NCBI GenBank assembly: GCA_964430745.1
Contig: CAYSHI010000166.1
Location: 1-14,641 of the forward strand
DNA length: 14,641 bases
DNA from: CBDCGW01 sp964430745
Lineage (GTDB): Bacteria > Acidobacteriota > UBA890
Reading direction: 5' to 3'
The notes under the pieces are model-generated. The model made no database searches, was not told where the DNA came from, and saw only the letters and a list, made by a program, of their open reading frames with translations. Position numbers and translations under genes: made by a program. Positions 12,732-14,641 of this stretch are shown here, in pieces (position 1 is the first letter of the stretch; each line of letters starts with the position of its first letter).

Positions 12732-13529
12732 ATGAGCACTGTCGATACTCCGATCGACGATTCTCCGGACACCTCGGATCTCGGCCGCGAGCCTTTGGCC
12801 GAGATGTCGCTCATCGAGCACCTGACCGAGCTTCGCCACCGGTTGTTCGTGTCCGTGGGCGCAATGCTGGTGGCCACCATCATCTGCTGGTTCTTCTCGC
12901 AGCAGATCTACGATTTCCTTTCGTTGCCGGTCACGAGCGTCCTGGAGGCCAACGCGCAGACGCCGGAGGACGCCCGCCTCGCCGTGCTCTCGCTCACGGA
13001 GGCGTTCATCGTCTACCTCAAGGTTGCGGCGATGGCCGGATTGTTCGTCTCGTCGCCGGTGCTCCTGGCGCAGATGTGGCTCTTCATCGCCCCCGGGCTT
13101 TACCGCCGCGAGCGCTTTTACGCCCTCCCGGTGATCGTCGCCTCGGTGATCTTCTTCATCGCCGGGGCCGCGTTCGGTTATCTCATCCTCTTTCCGGTGA
13201 TGGCGACCTTCTTCCTCCAGCTGGGCTCCGACTTCCGGCCGTTGCTGTCGGTCAACCTGCTGCTCAGCTTCTTGATGCGGACGCTGCTCGGTTGCGCGGT
13301 GGTCTTCCTCTGGCCGGTCGTAGTCTTCTTTCTCGCACGCATGGGCATGCTGACCGCCGGCTTCATGCTGCGCGGCTTTCGCTACGCGATCCTCATCATC
13401 TTCATCATCGCAGCGGTCGTGACGCCGACACCGGACATGGCGACGCAGTCCATCCTCGCCGCGCCGATGCTGGGGCTCTACTTTCTGGGAATCATCATCG
13501 CCTGGGCCGTGCAACCGCGCGACAAGTAG
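12732..13529 (+). CDS. tatC: Twin-arginine translocase receptor subunit TatC
   Basis: TatC recognises RR signal peptides and organises the Tat translocon. The 265-residue protein has the family start MSLIEHLTELRHRL (25-38). Six membrane segments follow, at about 39-59, 92-119, 131-157, 175-205, 215-231 and 237-260. Conserved elements include LTEAFIVYLK (88-97), PGLYRRER (121-128) with the invariant glutamate at E127, and VVTPTPD (229-235). The first 24 residues are an acidic extension. The ATG at 12732 is used here, but the ATG at 12804 (M25) directly before the conserved segment is an alternative. Neither has a strong Shine-Dalgarno. It is the last plus-strand gene and faces the thioredoxin gene 63 bases away. 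Confidence 0.96.
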   Translation: MSTVDTPIDDSPDTSDLGREPLAEMSLIEHLTELRHRLFVSVGAMLVATIICWFFSQQIYDFLSLPVTSVLEANAQTPEDARLAVLSLTEAFIVYLKVAAMAGLFVSSPVLLAQMWLFIAPGLYRRERFYALPVIVASVIFFIAGAAFGYLILFPVMATFFLQLGSDFRPLLSVNLLLSFLMRTLLGCAVVFLWPVVVFFLARMGMLTAGFMLRGFRYAILIIFIIAAVVTPTPDMATQSILAAPMLGLYFLGIIIAWAVQPRDK

Positions 13530-13537
13530 CGGACACC

Positions 13538-13559
13538 GACGGCGGCCGCGCCGGTCGTC
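13538..13559 (+). terminator. Stable GC hairpin between the convergent tatC and thioredoxin genes
   Basis: GACGGCGGC and GCCGGTCGTC pair to give about nine base pairs with one G-U wobble and one bulged G around a CGC loop. It begins 8 bases after the tatC stop. No T-run follows on either strand, so if it acts it may stall polymerase weakly or protect 3' ends rather than terminate efficiently. Its position between convergent genes is where a bidirectional terminator would be expected. Confidence 0.35.
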
Positions 13560-13592
13560 ACGTCGCCCGCGATCGGTGCCCGACTCGTTTCT

Positions 13593-14420
13593 TCAGGCAA
13601 ACAGAACGTTGGCAAGCGCGCGCCGTCCCTCGCGGGTAACGACGGTATCGGCCCCCAGAATCTCGAAGATCGCCAGACACGCCGCGCGCGCGCCGTCGCC
13701 GTCGAGCTCTCGATCGCGGCCGACGACGTCGATAAAGCCATTCAGGGCTGCCTCGTAGCGGCGCTCGGCGAGGGCCGCGATAGCGTCCAGATAAGCCCGC
13801 TTCGCCGGGCTCTCGCCCAGGTCCGCGCCGTCCGGCGCCAGCGACAACAACCGGGCAAGTGTGCGCAATGCGCCGACGCGATCGGCCAACAGAGAGCCCG
13901 CGGATATCGGCTCGAGCACCTTTGCGGCACCGTTCGGGTCGACGAATAGCGTAGCCCAGGCCAGCAGGACGCGAGCCTCCGCGTTGTCCGGCTCGCTCTC
14001 GAGGATTTCTTCCAGCAATACGACGGCGTCCGCGGAGGCCGAGCCGGCGCCGCTTTTCAGCAACTCGGCCGCGGCGCGAAGGCCGTCGGCGGAAGGACTC
14101 GGCAGCGCCTGCGTGAGCCAGTCGCGCACCTGGGGTTCCGGTAGCGCTCCGACGAATTCGTTGACCGGTCGACCGTCAACGAAGAGCTTGACGTTGGGAA
14201 TGCTGCGAATGCCGTACTCGGCGGCCGGCTCCCGGTGCACTTCCGTGTCGACCTTCGCGAGCACCCAATCATCGCCGGCCTCGGCCGCAAGCCTCTCGAG
14301 AACCGGACCGAGCGCCTTGCACGGGCCACACCATTCGGCCCAGAAGTCGACGACAACGGGAATGCTCCGACTACGCTCGATGACCTCTCGCTGAAAATCT
14401 TCGACGTCGTATTCGCTCAT
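13593..14420 (-). CDS. Thioredoxin-TPR protein of the CnoX/YbbN type
   Basis: The 275-residue protein has an N-terminal thioredoxin domain (about 1-106): VVVDFWAEWCGPCKALGPVLE with active-site C31 and C34, KVDTE, and the cis-proline IRSIPNVKLFVDG (P75). A helical C-terminal half (about 110-270) has the Ala/Leu-rich pattern and the DNAEARVLLAWA segment typical of the tetratricopeptide region of YbbN/CnoX proteins. E. coli CnoX (284 residues) is a chaperedoxin that holds hypochlorite-damaged proteins and passes them to GroEL or DnaK. Its thioredoxin motif is degenerate, whereas here CGPC is intact, so thiol-disulfide reductase activity is plausible. No signal peptide is visible, so it is probably cytoplasmic. 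The ATG at 14420 is followed directly by the domain. It is convergent with tatC. Confidence 0.88.
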   Translation of the reverse strand: MSEYDVEDFQREVIERSRSIPVVVDFWAEWCGPCKALGPVLERLAAEAGDDWVLAKVDTEVHREPAAEYGIRSIPNVKLFVDGRPVNEFVGALPEPQVRDWLTQALPSPSADGLRAAAELLKSGAGSASADAVVLLEEILESEPDNAEARVLLAWATLFVDPNGAAKVLEPISAGSLLADRVGALRTLARLLSLAPDGADLGESPAKRAYLDAIAALAERRYEAALNGFIDVVGRDRELDGDGARAACLAIFEILGADTVVTREGRRALANVLFA

Positions 14421-14504
14421 GATCGAAACACCCCAACGGTAAACGCGTTCCCTGCTTCAGGCCGACATGAGTATCGGGAGCGACAAGCGCTTCATGCCAC
14501 CAGC

Positions 14505-14641
14505 TTACAACTCCCTCCGAGCAATCAAAGAAAGAGTGGGAACGACCGCAAAGGGGCCACCCCGCTCCAAAACTACCAGCGGGTGCGAGAAGGTGTCGGA
14601 TGCAAGGCGCCCGCCGGAAGGGATGCCGGACGCGTACTCCC
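14505..14641 (-). CDS. Possible 3' end of a further minus-strand gene, cut by the window edge
   Basis: A minus-strand frame is open from the right edge for 45 codons to a TAA at 14505-14507. It encodes a hydrophobic, protein-like end containing HPLVVLERGGPFAVV and LSLIARREL. I do not recognise it. An open stretch of this length from an edge can arise by chance in GC-rich DNA. It would lie 84 bases upstream of the thioredoxin-TPR gene on the same strand. The plus strand also has an open frame here (from an ATG at 14467), with a less protein-like product. Confidence 0.3.
   Translation of the reverse strand, partial: EYASGIPSGGRLASDTFSHPLVVLERGGPFAVVPTLSLIARREL

Noticed and set aside
12444..13514. 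A 356-codon open frame on the minus strand
   Set aside because: It is antisense to tatA and tatC, with a His/Asp/Glu/Arg-biased composition that is simply the complement of membrane-protein codons.
14421..14504. A promoter for the thioredoxin-TPR gene
   Set aside because: TTGATT and TTGTCG occur upstream on the minus strand, but no acceptable -10 box lies at 16-18 bases from either.
14467..14641. Open plus-strand frame starting with ATG at 14467 and running off the right edge
   Set aside because: There is an AGG a few bases upstream, but the 58 residues are polar, Pro/Lys/Arg-rich and unlike any family I know. The opposite-strand frame looks more protein-like, and neither is well supported.
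1..14641. CRISPR array, tRNA, rRNA, insertion sequence or prophage
   Set aside because: No direct-repeat array, cloverleaf-like segment, transposase motif or terminal inverted repeats were seen. Nearly all sequence is accounted for by housekeeping genes.

Overview
This is GC-rich, densely coding bacterial DNA holding a core information-processing locus. The minus strand, read from about 9.9 kb down to base 1, carries one long cluster: rimP, nusA, infB, a DUF503/YlxP-type gene, an rbfA-nrnA fusion, truB, rpsO, pnp and the first 23 codons of rplM, which is cut by the left edge. Codon use looks even throughout and I saw no mobile element, CRISPR array, tRNA or rRNA. The order infB-DUF503-rbfA-DHH phosphoesterase-truB-rpsO-pnp, the TPR-thioredoxin, and the tatA plus tatC pair suggest a Gram-negative, deltaproteobacteria-like lineage (Desulfobacterota/Myxococcota/Binatota sense). 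That placement is inference from gene order, not a phylogeny.

The minus-strand cluster (1-9917) couples transcription elongation (NusA), 30S maturation (RimP, RbfA), initiation (IF2), tRNA modification (TruB), two ribosomal proteins (S15, L13) and RNA decay (PNPase and an NrnA-like nanoRNase). Genes in the upstream part are nearly touching or overlap. Two gaps of 121 and 264 bases flank rpsO and contain hairpins, and the first also contains a possible promoter. The most unusual feature is that RbfA and the NrnA-like DHH phosphoesterase form one 480-residue reading frame joined by an acidic low-complexity linker. rplM directly after pnp is also unexpected. ylxR, the L7Ae-like ylxQ and ribF, often present in this cluster in other bacteria, are absent.

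A divergent intergenic region (9918-10168) holds a candidate promoter for the minus cluster and a terminator-like hairpin with a T-run in the rimP leader, which may act as an attenuator. On the plus strand, 10169-12377 encodes a threonine synthase-like PLP enzyme and an L-asparaginase, closely spaced and probably co-transcribed. They are followed by a minimal twin-arginine translocase (tatA, tatC; 12466-13529), probably with its own promoter.

At the right end a convergent minus-strand gene (13593-14420) encodes a thioredoxin-TPR protein of the CnoX/YbbN type. The last 220 bases hold at most the 3' end of another minus-strand gene. Apart from the fusion and some possible regulatory structures this is housekeeping DNA. 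I found no support for a novel defence or mobile system.
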